Positions 45,300-57,515 of a stretch of 64,000 nucleotides of DNA are shown here, piece by piece. The notes beneath the pieces are model-generated. The model saw only the letters and a list, made by a program, of their open reading frames with translations, was not told where the DNA came from and did no database searches. Position 1 is the first letter of the stretch. Each line of letters starts with the position of its first letter. The translations under genes were made by a program, and so were the position numbers. Origin of the DNA: Hirudinaria manillensis (lineage: Eukaryota; Annelida; Clitellata; Hirudinida; Hirudinidae); contig CM067527.1 in the NCBI GenBank assembly GCA_034509925.1, forward strand, positions 5,685,001 to 5,749,000, read 5' to 3'.

Positions 45300-48200
45300 T
45301 CAACCGTGCGTGGATTTGGCAGCTTCGGTCGATGGCAGAGCAGATGAAGTAGTGACCGTAGCGTTCGTCATGTAGTTGTGGAAATAACTGGTGTCGGGAA
45401 GGTAGTTGTTGTTGCTGCTGCTGCCGATAAAGTTGTAAGGTTTCATTCCTTGAGTCTCATCCTTGCAGAGAAGACCGGTATCGAAATTGGCCTGAGTCCT
45501 GGAGAAGCTGTCGAATCCGAAAGAATCTTTGGGCAGAGGATATCCGCCAGTCTGGAACGAATTCACGCCGCTTTCCAGTTTGTTTCCGCTGGAGTAGCCG
45601 TAAAAAGATCGCTGCAAGTCTTCAATGTCTTGTGGTTTCCCGTAGCCGATGTTGTACAACGTTGCATTGCTTTTAACGTTTTGATTGCCATAAAGTCTCG
45701 AGTCCAGAAACCCAGGGACAAATTTTTGTTCAGCGAAATTGGAATTTTGGAGGCAGTCTTTGGTAGTCGCGGGGAAAGGCATTGATATCCTACGGTAAGG
45801 ATAAGAGTTATCTGAAGCCACATAACTTGAACTGTAAGACGACGAGTCTAAGAGGTTCGTGATGTTCGTATAGGCCTGTTGGGAGGACGGATTCGATTGG
45901 TTGATCAATCCGAAATCGGGGTAAACGGCATATCTCTCTTCGTAGCAGGAATTACTGGACGAGGTGCTGTTATTGTGGCTGTTAGTTTCGCCGCTGGAAC
46001 ATCTTCCGGCCGATCCGTTCATCTCCCTCTGGCCGGAGTTGTTGGCGGACTCCGAATCTAGTTGACCCCCGTTCAAAGAGGTCACGCTCGGGTCTTCTTT
46101 GATTTGATCTCCGTAAGGTTCGGAATAATAATCTCCCGAGTAACCGGCCATTTCGCATGGTTCTTCTGGACCTAGTCTTTCTTGTTTAAGGATCGAAGAC
46201 ATGGAATACGATTCCATTAGTTGTCCAGAACACTGCAGTTTCAAAGAGGGGTATTTATTTAGAAACTTGTACACTTCCTGATGAACTCTTGTCAATCATA
46301 TTTTAAGAAACTTAGACGTTAAAATAAGCGGATAAAGTTTGTCTATGGAAAGATAACTACCTCATCGGAAGTCATCCCGTCTTGAGTCGACATCGTGACC
46401 AAAGGTGTCATTCTCTTCTCCTTCTGCCTCCTGTTGCAGAACCAAACCCTGACGACTTCCTTCTCCAGTTGAAGCGATTCTGCGATTCTCGTGATTTCGG
46501 CTGCCGACGGCTTCGACTGCCTGGAAAAGTGGTGCTCCAAGGCGCCTTTGATCGTCACTTCGATGCTGGTTCTCTTCTTCCGCTTCCTATTTCCACCTTG
46601 GATGGACTGCCTGCGACGAACGAAAAGACCAATTTGTTTGCTTTGAAAGCAGAAATAAAATAAAAATCTTGTCAACGACGTTAGCGTCATGAATAAATTG
46701 CACAAAAGACCCGTAAGTAATGGTGACTAATATTTATAATTGAATAATTAATCTTTGGTTCGAGCATATTATTTACCGTTGCTTAATTAATGTTATATCA
46801 CAGCGAAAGGGGAGGTGACAAGGAATCCATTCGGCGAATTAGAATGAAGATCTCATTAACATTAAAATCAATCAACTTCCAATTAATAATTCAATCTTGA
46901 CAATCACGATCATTACATTAAATAAAAATCCAATTAATTAACATAAAAGTCATTTCAAGTATACGTTGGGTGTAAAGTATTGCATTTGGAGCCGAAAATA
47001 TTTGACCAAAGCCATGCAACTTACCATTCATTGTTAAACTTCCAAAAATCCATTCATTTGGCCATCCATACTTCCATCCGTCCATTAATCCGTCCGTCTG
47101 TCTCTCTGTCTATCGGTCCGTCTATCTGTCCATTTATCCATCTATCCGTTAGTTTATCCATCCATCTATCCGTTCTTCTATCCATCCATCCAGCCATTTA
47201 GAAGTCAAAGCATCCACCTGTTCACTCGAATGCATTCAATCGAATCTGACGGAGATTTATGCAAATTCCTCCGCTATTAAAAAAAACTGGATCAGACGTC
47301 GTTGCCGATTTGCATAAAGTTCTGAAAATATTTCCTAGATGCCGTTCCATGTTGCGAAGCTCTCCCAAGACGATGAAAATTTCTAAGAACCCGTCAGATA
47401 CCTACCTACCTACCCACCCACCTACCCAACTGCCCATCTACCCACCTGGCCACAGTGCATCACAAACTGATCACCACCGCTCTGCCACTATCCAATCGAA
47501 CCATTTCCAGGCCAAGACATTGCAAACCACACGCGAAAAGTACAAGTTTTTTCGAAAACTCTGAACGGAAATGAACGAATTTTGTGAGTGAAGATGAGTG
47601 AGTTTTAAGACTCGAGTGAACTCTTGAATATATAAATTGAATTATTTCTATAGTTAACTAAGAGTCTGTTATTGTTAATAACAATTTGTTATCATTTGTT
47701 CATGCCCGATATTCACCGCAGCCAATCTGAAAACAATAAATGCTTCATCACATCCGTTCAACCAACGACATTGCAATAAATCCGCTCGCTACAAAACAAA
47801 AAACATCATCCATTCCAAGATAGGAAGGAACAATTCCTACCTGTCCGTGCAGCAGAAAGTTCCAATCCCCGAAGATGAAGACGCAGTGGCTGTCACATCG
47901 GCTTCGTCGAGCCAATTCTGCAGCAACGGTTTCAACTTGCACATGTTCTTGAAGCTCAGCTGGAGAGCCTCGAAGCGACAGATGGTCGTCTGGGAAAAGA
48001 CGTTGCCGTAGTGGGCGCCGAGGGCTTGACCCACGTCCGCTTGGGTGTAGCCGAGTTTAATCCTTCTCTGTTTGAACTGCCTGGCAAAGTGCTCCATGTC
48101 GTCGGATGACGGCTGACAAGAGACGCCACCGGTTGCACCCCCTCCAGTGGAGTCGCTGTCCTCGGCATTTTCGCTTCCCGTCACGCCGAAAACCTCGTTG

Positions 48201-49056
48201 TTCTGAGAGTCTGGTAGGGGTTGAGGGTGGTAAGATTCCTGACCGCTGGACACGCTGGAGTTTGGCTCGTCCGTGACATCCGTCTTTGAACTCTGACAGT
48301 CGTTGGGTACGTTGTAACCCGGTCCCGAAAGGTATCCGGCCGTTCTCCACGGATCGCCGAGCGGTATAAACTGAGCCGGTGGCTGAACGATGCCGACTGC
48401 GAGCTGGAATTCGTCGGCCGAAGGTTGGTGGATCTGCTGGAAAGCGTCATAACCATTCGCTTTGTAACCATTCGTGTGGTGTAACGGGGTGAGGAAGCTG
48501 GGATAGGAGGGCATGGGGACGTTCATGGGGTTGTGGTAAAGAGTCGAAGTGCTTCTCTGACGGGACACTGGTTGGTTGCCAAGGTTATAGTTTGTCGAGG
48601 GCTGTGAATAAGGTTGGAGTGTGAAAAGATGACATTCTTTTGGATCGGATGGAGAAGCTGGAGCCGATATGCTCGTCTCCTTGGGTTGATTGGAGACTGG
48701 AACGATGCTGCTGCTGCTGCTGTTGTTGTTGTCGGCGGTGAAGAATTGATTGAAGGATGGAAATTTGACCTTCTGACCTGCTGAGCGAATCGATTGCACA
48801 ATGATAAACTCGTAATGGTAATTTATTCAGAAACAAAAGCTATTCCGTGACTTAATTAATTGGAAATTAATTTCTGAGACTTAATATTAATCTACCAATT
48901 TAATATTAATCTTTTTAATATTATTAATAAGATGTGAATTTTATTTTTGATAGCGGGAGCTTCTTAATGTGTTATTTCTTTGCACTGGATGAAGTGAGGG
49001 CACTCACCTACAGACACCGTGTCCATCTCTGATATGTTTCCACGCACCTCTGTCAT
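45300..49056 (-). CDS. POU class III homeodomain transcription factor
   Basis: Nuclear DNA-binding regulator, expected in neural and ectodermal development. Four exons: 49008-49056, 47841-48777, 46361-46610 and 45300-46277, giving 737 residues with phases 1, 2 and 0 in agreement. The POU-specific domain (about residues 239-311) contains [20 protein letters not shown] and [20 protein letters not shown]. The homeodomain (about 337-396) contains [11 protein letters not shown] and ends with [16 protein letters not shown]. These motifs are diagnostic of class III (Brn1/2/4, Oct6, vvl). The linker between them is about 26 residues, longer than the 17 or so usual in the class, and holds an intron. 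The N-terminus is Ser/Asn/Gln/Pro-rich. The C-terminal exon adds 325 residues rich in Ser, Asn and Tyr, unusually long. It joins in frame through CATCAG/GAAGTG, but its membership rests on splice phase and position alone. Confidence 0.93.
47045..47200. repeat. CCAT/CCGT tetranucleotide-derived repeat in a POU intron
   Basis: Imperfect CATC/CCGT/CTAT units between the homeobox exon and the POU-specific exon. The plus-strand His/Ser/Ile-rich open frame across it is an artefact. Confidence 0.75.
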
Positions 49057-51315
49057 AAAATAATAATTAACTTTTCCGTTTAGTTCTTTTGTCACAAACT
49101 TTTTATCATAATTTATTCCAAAGCACCTTACGAACTATGAATTATTAATTATTATTATTGTTATTATTATTATTATTAATTATTTATTTATTAAATATTC
49201 AAAGTGATTCAACGAATGTGGGCACTGAAGATTAATAAATAGATGCATAAATTTGAATAAATTAATTCGAACAACAATATACTTTACAACATCTCACAAT
49301 TCTCATGTTGAATGCTATTTATCAATATCACCATCATTATCATCAACATCAACAACAACAACTCTCTTCTGTTTGTTAGGAGGACATGAAATCTATGGCA
49401 TGATAATGATGATGATGACGAGGATGACGAGGATGATGACAGCAGCGACTATGATAATGATACCGAAGGAGAAAGCGAGAACAAAAATCTGAATCATGAC
49501 ATGACCTTATTTTCCACAATCAATTTATAAACCAACCTGGATTGAATGCTGAGCAAATAGTTTTATAATAATCCAAACTTCAGCTGAAATCAAACGATTT
49601 GGCAAAAACTCCGGGACATTTCTTGAAAGCTGTTGAATGCTCCTACTTCAGTCGCTTTTGCAGTCGGTGTGGTAGCGACCGCTTCGGCGTCCGACGAGGG
49701 TCGTGTAAAATGGTTGCGAGCGATGGTCGCCACGGTGCTTTTATACGAAAGAGGCATTCACTGTTCACGTGGGCTCAGCGTGCGATAGGATGGATGGGTG
49801 AGTGAATGAGTGAGTGAGCGATAGAGTGAGTGAATGAGTGAGAAATGAAGCAGCAACATAAATACAAGCAACAAATTGCGTAGCATTGTTGTAATCTTCG
49901 AGTAAATTTACGATGAAAATATTGGACTTCGTAGGTAATTTCATAAGAAAGAGAAGCACAGTCTGCGTTGAGTAGAAATAAATAATGTTTTACACGGACC
50001 GAAGTATTTCAACGGAACAGGAAACAACGGTCGTGCGAAATGCTCGCTCACTTTATCCTCGTTCGATTCGCAATTTGATGTGAAATCCCATGGATTTGTC
50101 ATGTCCTTTCCTGTCTCTCCTCCTCCTTTGCATCTCTTTGTTTCTGTTTGTCTCCTAATGTTTAGTGCTCTGAGCGTGTCTCTGATTACTTATGTAAGTT
50201 TCATTTTCTTGAGCCGAGCAAAATCTATCATCCAACTTTTTGAAATTGTAAAAAAAGTTTAGAGATATTTTTGCATGTTTTCGTTTGCAAGTTCATTCAT
50301 TCGTTCGTTCCATCAAACCTTTCTGTTCAATCAATCACAAATGTTTTTTAAGAATTCCAACCATTTGTTAACAAATTGCTTGATATTTATTTGCCATTAA
50401 AGCCGCTTGGAGCAGTCGTACATCTTTTCAATTCGTCATTTCTTCAGATGCATAACTAATATCATAATTGCAACGTTTAATTTATTTGTCGATTTATTAT
50501 TTTTGATTTTGTTTAAATTGTTTATTATTGTTGTTCAATTTATTGGCGTAAGAAGCAGAAAATAATGGCTGTAAATTATTCGTGAGCACAGACGTCACGG
50601 TTCCATGGCTCCGCCCCGACACTGATGACGGACAGGTGCGCTGCCATTTCATTGGTGGATTTAAGTTTGAATTTTAAATTTGGTCAGTTTACCATTGGTC
50701 GGCAAACTGCTAACGTGGTCGATTGGGACGAATCACGTTAATCGATGCAACGTTACAAGAACTTCTCGTGAGTCATTTTTGAGGCAATAAATCAATTTCA
50801 AAGGATTTTTATTAATAATGAATAGAACAATTTTTTTAATATTTTATATTTAATTGCAAAAATAACACATAAAACATCAGAATGAACTTGAAACGAGAAA
50901 ATGAAGAGGTCACGGCCAATGTATTTTCTTGATTTTTATCCTTCAATGATGTTCACCTTGACTGGAATCATTATCACCACCACCGTCCTCAAAAAATTAA
51001 TTATAACCACGATTAATATTTTATGACCTTCAACTGTTGGTTTATCATCGTCATCAAGAAATACATCATCATTATCATGACATGCATCGTCGTCGTCATC
51101 ATCATCATTATCATCAATTGGCTTTGACTGCTGCAGGTGCCACGAATGCAAAGATGATGACGCCGGTAATAGCGGGGATGATGACGATGATAGTGGGCAA
51201 ATTATTAACAGGTTAGTGTGAATTATTAGTAATATTAATAATCTCACAAATAACAACATTTAATTGGGAATTAATTTCGAAAAAATAATCCTGAATTTCA
51301 GTCACACCTTCATTC
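49057..51315. other. Intergenic upstream of the POU gene
   Basis: No confident exon. (ATT)n at about 49150-49175, GAGT/GAAT repeats at 49797-49845, and ATC-rich tracts at 51050-51115. A promoter-like patch at 50590-50727 is listed separately. A minus-strand hydrophobic frame at about 51115-51190 has no AG acceptor upstream in frame and was rejected. Confidence 0.45.
50591..50727. promoter_or_regulatory. Compact promoter-like cluster: CRE half, GC box, three inverted CCAAT boxes
   Basis: GACGTCAC at 50591-50598, CCGCCCC at 50611-50617 and ATTGG at 50651-50655, 50694-50698 and 50722-50726. This GC-richer island sits in AT-rich DNA about 1.5 kb upstream of the POU start codon. The spacing of the CCAAT boxes (43 and 28 bases) fits an NF-Y-type promoter. 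Which gene it serves, POU or the tentative gene at 51.3-52.9 kb, is not clear. Confidence 0.4.
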
Positions 51316-51688
51316 TCAAAGTCCCGCGGAGAGCCGTGCAGGAGATTCGGCCTCTGGTGAAGCTCATTACTATGCAAATTACATGCGCATATTAATTAGG
51401 CAATCGCCTGGTACGACGACTTCATCGAGAACTCACGGACGTGCTTACCGCTATCGTCACAGCCAGCGACCGCCGTTGCCGCAGTCGCCGGTGTCGCCAA
51501 AAGCCTCGGCGTTGCCTTGACGACGGACCTGTTTATCTAAAACTTAGAATTTTTTTGTTCGTCGATAACAAAATGCTGATAATTTTAGTGAAATATCAGA
51601 AGAAAATAATTGCATCTCTGTTTCAGGCGTCCTGACGAATAATGCAAATAAATTATTTAATATATTTTATTTTGCTATTTGCTGCTGC

Positions 51689-51733
<45 letters not shown>

Positions 51734-52909
51734 TGGCTATTAATTGCTTACCTGCAATGAACTGAAAATATTTTTTAAAATACTTGAAATAATTTTTAAT
51801 GGACAAAACCGCACTGCCAATAATAATAATAATAATCATCAAATTACTGAAAATAATAAATAATAAAGATAATGACGAATAGTACGCATTCCTGGTCATC
51901 TTCGTGGGTGGCTGGGCATTTCCAGAGGCACGCGCCACCTGTTGACGATGTCAATCCGGATCGCGGATATCCCGTTACTAGGCAACCGATTAGACAGGTA
52001 TCCGATGCAGGTTGCCAAGCAGGTGGTTATGCACAGGTAGACGAAGGTGAGACTGGTCGGGTTGAAGGAACGACTTGATCATGATACTTGAAATAAATAA
52101 AAAAGGATGATGTCGATGATGATGGCGATGATGATGATGACGATGGTGACGCAGAAGAAATTACCTGCATTAATGAGCCAGCGACCTGATTCAACGAGTC
52201 GATTCACTCTGCTGATTTTTATGGAATAAATTTTATCTATCACTGAACATCCATCCATCAATCAATCCACCTATCCATCCATCCATCCATTTGCTCATCA
52301 ATTCATCCAAGTCTACACGATCCTGAAGGCATCAATCAATGATGACCGATCGATAACCGACGATGAATAAATTATGCTAATCACCTCCAGTTGGGTGCTC
52401 GGCTAACGATCTTTTATTTCTTTAATGTTTTTGTTACGACGACAACGGTAATGTCGCCATCGTTGTCTTCATCATCATCACCAACATCATCATCGTAATC
52501 GTCGTCATCATCATCAGCATCATCATCGTAATTGTCTTCATCATCAGCATCATCATCGTAATCATCGTCATCATCATCAGCATCATCATCGTAATTGTCT
52601 TCATTATCATCATCAGCATCATCATCGTCTTCATCATCATCATCATCGTAATCGTCTTCATCATCAACATCATCATCGTAATCGTCGTCGTCATCATCGC
52701 TGCTTCACCGTGGTCTTCAGCATCACCATCATCTCTTCAAACTTTCCAATCTCCACATAATAGGTGTGTCTCATTCCGAGTCACGCGTCCAGAAACAATG
52801 TGGACCGTGTCAAAGGTCATGCCACTTACCTGGATGGACTGATGGAAATGCGAAAGCAAGGAAGGATGGATGGATAAGCCGAACGTGGATTATCGCAGTC
52901 GACGTGCAT
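51316..52909 (-). CDS. Tentative small membrane-protein gene, not recognised
   Basis: Four GC-richer patches on the minus strand can be joined with consistent phases: 52830-52909 (ATG at 52909, ending CCATCCAG/GTAAGT), 51939-52073, 51449-51528 (ending GCG/GTAAGC) and 51316-51353 (TGA). The product would be about 110 residues with one hydrophobic segment (LTFVYLCITTCLATCIGYL) followed by an Ala/Thr-rich stretch. The donors are good. The acceptors, especially before 52073, are weak. I do not recognise the family. It could be a small tetraspan-like or single-pass protein with exons missed, or a non-coding transcript. Confidence 0.3.
51689..51732. repeat. (AAT)n microsatellite
   Basis: About 14 perfect AAT units. 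Confidence 0.9.
52250..52700. repeat. CATC repeat and compound ATC/GTAATCGTCTT minisatellite
   Basis: CATC units occur at 52250-52290. From 52440 to 52692 a compound array of CATCATCATCGTAATCGTCT-type units of about 24-33 bases repeats some eight to ten times. The minus-strand Met/Thr-rich frame across it is an artefact. Confidence 0.85.
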
Positions 52910-53479
52910 TTAGACTGCTGTGGAGGCGGTCGTGATTGAATGATTGAAAAAATTACCGATTGAAGGAATGAAGAACTTTGGAAGATCGAGCAGAACAATG
53001 GACCTTCTCACGAAACAAACCCGACGAAGGAAATCATTCAATTTTCAACAATCCAACTTCCGTTCGCTTCAGTCAATGGAATGGGAAGCTAGGGTAGGGA
53101 ACGGTGGCTGAGAAAGAATATAAGATAGGGGAACTCGAGGCATTGTTAGACAAGACCTTTTCTCTCATTGAATCGACCGCGGGCGGCGTGGGAGCGGCAC
53201 TCGGCCGGCGAGAAGAGAGCATCGCAGAGGAAGGATGCGGGACAATGCAATGTTTGGTTCGTTTGCTTCAACGGACGCAACTGAACACGCAAGAAGTACT
53301 GAAAACAACTCAGCATTTGATAAGTTGGTACTCACGATTGAAATTTTGTTCATTTCTTTTTCGTCACGTTCCCGTCATCAATTAATAAAATGCATGCGTG
53401 GTGCAGACACAAGTTTCAAACGCAGAAATAAAATTCTATGGCATCGAATCTGAATCAAGTAGCAGCATTCAATGAGCCA
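52910..53479. other. Intergenic between the tentative gene and epsilon-tubulin
   Basis: A GC-rich patch at 53175-53260 is open on both strands. The plus-strand frame from 53104 lacks an ATG and the minus-strand frame has no usable splice context. It may be promoter DNA. No gene is called. Confidence 0.3.
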
Positions 53480-56400
53480 TTAAAAAGCCACGCTTATCCT
53501 GGGTATCCTCGCTGGTGGAGACGACGTCTCGAGGTTTTTGTACGACTCTTGAAGTCTCAACAAAGAATCGAGACTCGAATCAAAGTGGAACGTTTCCATG
53601 CCATCAACCCTGGTGTAGTGGTGGAGGTGGGCCTGACAAAATAGGGGTCAGAGGATAACATTAAAAGAGCAATATTAGAGCAATAGAATTGGAAACAAGA
53701 TTTTCAAAATCATTTACTAATCACGTTGTCAGGGCATGACAGTTCATCGACGTGTAAGTAATTACCGATTGCGATCCGAATACGTTATCGATTCGTTATC
53801 GATCCGAATTACCGAAGATAATAAATGATTCGAACCGCACCTTTCTGCTGTAGAGCTTGACGAATCCGTCTCCCAGTTGGCCAAAGTTCCTCCAGATGCA
53901 GCTATTATTGGCAAGGGCCAATAAGGAATAGGGGTGGGCAAATGGAGGAACAGAACACATGCCCACCTTCCATCCCTCCGTGTTCCAACTAACAAATTTC
54001 AAGCTCTGCCTCAACCTGATGACAAAAAAAACACGTCATCCGATCAAGTGCTAGCGGAATTTGAGAGACCAACAATAATTCTTATGTTTATTTATCACCA
54101 ATCTATTGACCATTGATTAGAGTTAGATTGAAAGTAAATAATTTTGTATTACCATTAACTTTGTTCGACATTCCAAATCTGCTTAATCGAAACAAACTCG
54201 GCAGAAATTCCGATTCGAGATCGTTCACCTGTCGACGTTCCTCCTGACGTCCGAGAGATCGACCGCCCCCCTCACGACGAGGGCACAAGCGAGGTACGTA
54301 CCGAGTTTTGGATCCCCCTTTACCATTTGGTGGTCGGAAGAAAACGCGTCGCCGAACATGTTGTCCAATCTGTGGCACAAAGAATAACCATTGACGTGAT
54401 CGTCTGTGGTACGTGGTGATGATGGAATTCAATCCACATAAGACAAGATTTGATAGAAATTTTTTTTAAATACGAATTGGTCGCAATTTCCAGGTAATGA
54501 TTGATTGATTGATTGAATGAGCTAATTGATGTTAAAATGAGGTATTGAGTACAAATATCATCCTTAATGTTATCTTGAATACATCATCAATGAATATTTA
54601 TTTTTGAACAATTTAATGTAATTAAATGAATCATTTTCACGAGGACCTTCTCGACGCTAAATTGAGGTCGGTGAGAGAATAAAGAGGCGATTGGCTGGCA
54701 ATTAGGTAGTGCATGCTGGGGAATGGAACGAGATTGGTCGTTATTTCGTTGAGGTCGACATTTAGGTCACCTTCAAATCTTGATGAACTGGAAAAATAAA
54801 AAAGACAAAATATTTTCAGGGATCATCCTCCTCCTCCTCCTTCATCATCATCATCATCATTCATGACATTTAACAAGTCAAAACACAGATGAAAACTTGC
54901 CTGGTCAGATTCAGAAGCATATTGGCCACAATGTTGTTCATGGCATCGAAAGGCTTTTTTCCAGAAGCTTCCCCCGTTTCCGAGATCTTTGCCCCGCCTC
55001 TGTCCGAAAGTGCGGAACCCGTTTTGATTGCAGAGTTATACGATCTCCTCCCGGATTTCTCGGGAGGAAGACTTTGCAAGATTTTCGAGTATATTCCCAA
55101 AAGGGCCTGAAAATTATCGGGACAAAATGAGTTCAAAGGTCGTGGGCTGGCAGACCGGCGATAGTCGACTGGCCTGATTCTCCAGGGGAAGGACGCAGTC
55201 TGCATGGTCGGTGAGTTGCTCCAAAGCCAACACGCTGTTGTACGGGGAGGTGATGACGTCATCGTCGTCTGACGGAAACACCGGAACTGCAAACCTATCG
55301 TCGTCGTGATGAATTTATTAGGGTCCATTATCATCCAAAACTATCTTGACCTTGCAATGCATGGGTTAGGGTTACCAACCTGTACACGTCCGGGTATTCG
55401 TCCTCCAACATCTTCAAAATGAAAGTTCCGAGGCCAGACCCCGTCCCTTTAACAAATTTATTGAAGAAATAAATGAAGATGATGATGGTGATGACAACAA
55501 TTCAATCACCTCCGCCCATGGAATGCAGCACAAAGAAGCACTGAAGGAAGTCGCAGCACTCGGCAGCCCTCCGCACGACGTCCCTTATTTCTTCGGCGTA
55601 TTTCGGGCCGTACTCGTGGTGACCCACTGCCCTTGAAGGGACGAACGTGCACGCCGTTATCGTCTCTGCTTTGTTATTATCGACGTTGCAATAACGACAG
55701 GAATTCATACCAGTTATTTCCAGATCCTGACACGTCAGTGACCAGTTGCTGATGATGAAAGAGATCCTTCATTGGTCCTTTCATAATCTGAGAGACCACA
55801 CCCTCTTCCATGTCAATCAAGACTGCCTACATAATGAGGTAGGATCCAAGCATTATAAGTAAATTCTAGAAATATTGACATCAAATCAATATCCTAAAGC
55901 AAGAGGCTTCTAAACTTGGTTCAGAAAGAAACTGTATTGTGTTACAACTTTAAGAGCTGCATAAGTAATACTGGTTATGTGTAAAATTCTTTTTTTTCAA
56001 TGAATATTAATCTATCATCATCTGTTTGTACTCATATTCTTAGCTCAGCTATGGTGCTATTCCTAAAGGGGTACAGGTTTGAGAAGTGAACAGGACTTAC
56101 ACGTAACACATGGCAGTAGAAAATTTGTTTTAATTTAAAAAATCACCTCAAAATGCCATTAAGGACCTCTCCCAAAAACATATAAATATGAAAGCATATG
56201 AGGCCATAAGTCAAAATGGCTCTGAAGATAATGGAACATGAAAACTGAAACCAACCCTTGCTCTAAGTTTGTCAACTTTCACTTTACCTCCCTTAGAAAG
56301 AGGTTCAGAATTCCCTGTGTTCATGAAAAAGCTGCTTACTGCCTCATCATATATGCAACCCTGAAATGGAATGACTGGAATGAGTTGAAAGACAGCAAAG

Positions 56401-57133
56401 TAATTTTTAATTGTTGGGCTCAAGGATAATGACCGAGTTGTAATGTGAAATGATCAATTCGTAATTCCAAGATCGACTCATATAGTTAAAAAACAAAGAT
56501 TTAAAACTTAATCAAATCAAAAATATAAATATTATTAACTATTAATATTTAATAAGACAATATAACTGGAGACTACCTAGTTCAGTTATAAAAAATATTA
56601 ATTGAATAACTAAGCCATTAATTAAATAAACAAGTAAAGAAAGTCAGTTTAAAATTTCCTCAGCATATAATAACTTCTTTTCTCTGATCATAAAACAAAT
56701 GATGTAAAATAATTGTTAAAAATTAAGACAGCTAGGAAAACAATATTTCCCCACCTTGTTGGTGTTTGCATGTTCCCTAAGTGCCAGATCCCAGAATCTA
56801 CATCCAATCTGATTTCCACATTGACCAACTAATCGGATAATGAAGGTGAATGTTGATAAAAATCATTTGTTCGAAAATTATGTAATCATTTGTAAATAAT
56901 TATCAATGACTGAATGGTCTTGTACTTATAACTGTTTTTTTAAATCTGTATGGGTTAATTAAGCTAATAAATCCTACCTATTAAATATCACAAAACACAG
57001 TGCATCTCCAAGATAAAACTCTAATACTATGCAAGCACCATAAATAAAATTTCAATTCCTAGCACTAAGGCGTCCGTGGATACCAGGTAAAACGAAACTG
57101 TCAATAACCTTGGATTATAATTGACTGTGCCAT
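53480..57133 (-). CDS. TUBE1: Epsilon-tubulin
   Basis: Centriolar tubulin needed for triplet microtubules and centriole stability. Twelve exons: 57109-57133, 56755-56828, 56256-56360, 55711-55826, 55510-55631, 55380-55446, 55174-55294, 54901-55106, 54647-54778, 54229-54369, 53841-54015 and 53480-53632. They give 478 residues (human 475), every phase agreeing. Landmarks: the 8-codon first exon MAQSIIIQ joined to VGQCGNQIG, the GTP-binding MGGGTGSG across exons 5 and 6, DDVITSPYNSVLALEQLTDH, KKPFDAMNNIVANMLLNLT, and FVSWNTEGWKVGMCSVPPFA near the end. The stretch between ENQ and KKPFDAMNN is the family's variable insert. Intron 8 has a GC donor (CAG/GCAAGT). Intron 7 either uses a GC donor (CAG/GCCAGT, giving ENQ-ALL) or a GT donor 18 bases further, which would add six residues. 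Confidence 0.96.
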
Positions 57134-57515
57134 TTAGTTTTAAATATCCGACAAAATGAATTCTGAACTTAAAATCCTCTGTTACAATGATCGCAGACGA
57201 ATTGTCGGCAACATCTCCAGCCAACAAACACCTCGATGCTCCTCGACTACTTCTTGTTTACATATATTTTCAGAAACATTTTCTAATTTTAAAATCACTT
57301 TGTAATTTAAAATAAATGTAATTATAAACTTTTAACATAATTAAATTATTTGTAAAACAAATTCACATATGGTATGCATTTTTACGTTCATATTTTCACC
57401 CATGCTTTTGCACAAAAATATAACAAAAAGGACTGGCGCGAAAGTTTGCCCGGTGGACTTTCTGCAGTTTTGATTGAATCTATTACTTTGTTGGTGCTCA
57501 TGAAGCCGTTCTGAA
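57134..57515. promoter_or_regulatory. Bidirectional promoter, epsilon-tubulin / zinc-finger gene
   Basis: Start codons of the two genes are 382 bases apart and diverge. No other exon fits between them, so both transcription starts should lie here. No strong TATA or CCAAT arrangement was seen. Confidence 0.55.

Noticed and set aside
50936-51259. Hydrophobic minus-strand frame (PTIIVIIPAITGVIIFAFVAP) that looks like a membrane segment
   Set aside because: The frame has a stop shortly upstream and no AG acceptor between that stop and the segment, so it cannot be an internal exon, and no ATG is available. It borders an ATC repeat.
53104-53453. Plus-strand frame rich in Glu and Gln (93 codons) and overlapping minus-strand frame
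   Set aside because: No ATG at the start, no convincing splice partners and no recognised domain. The GC-rich patch could be promoter DNA.
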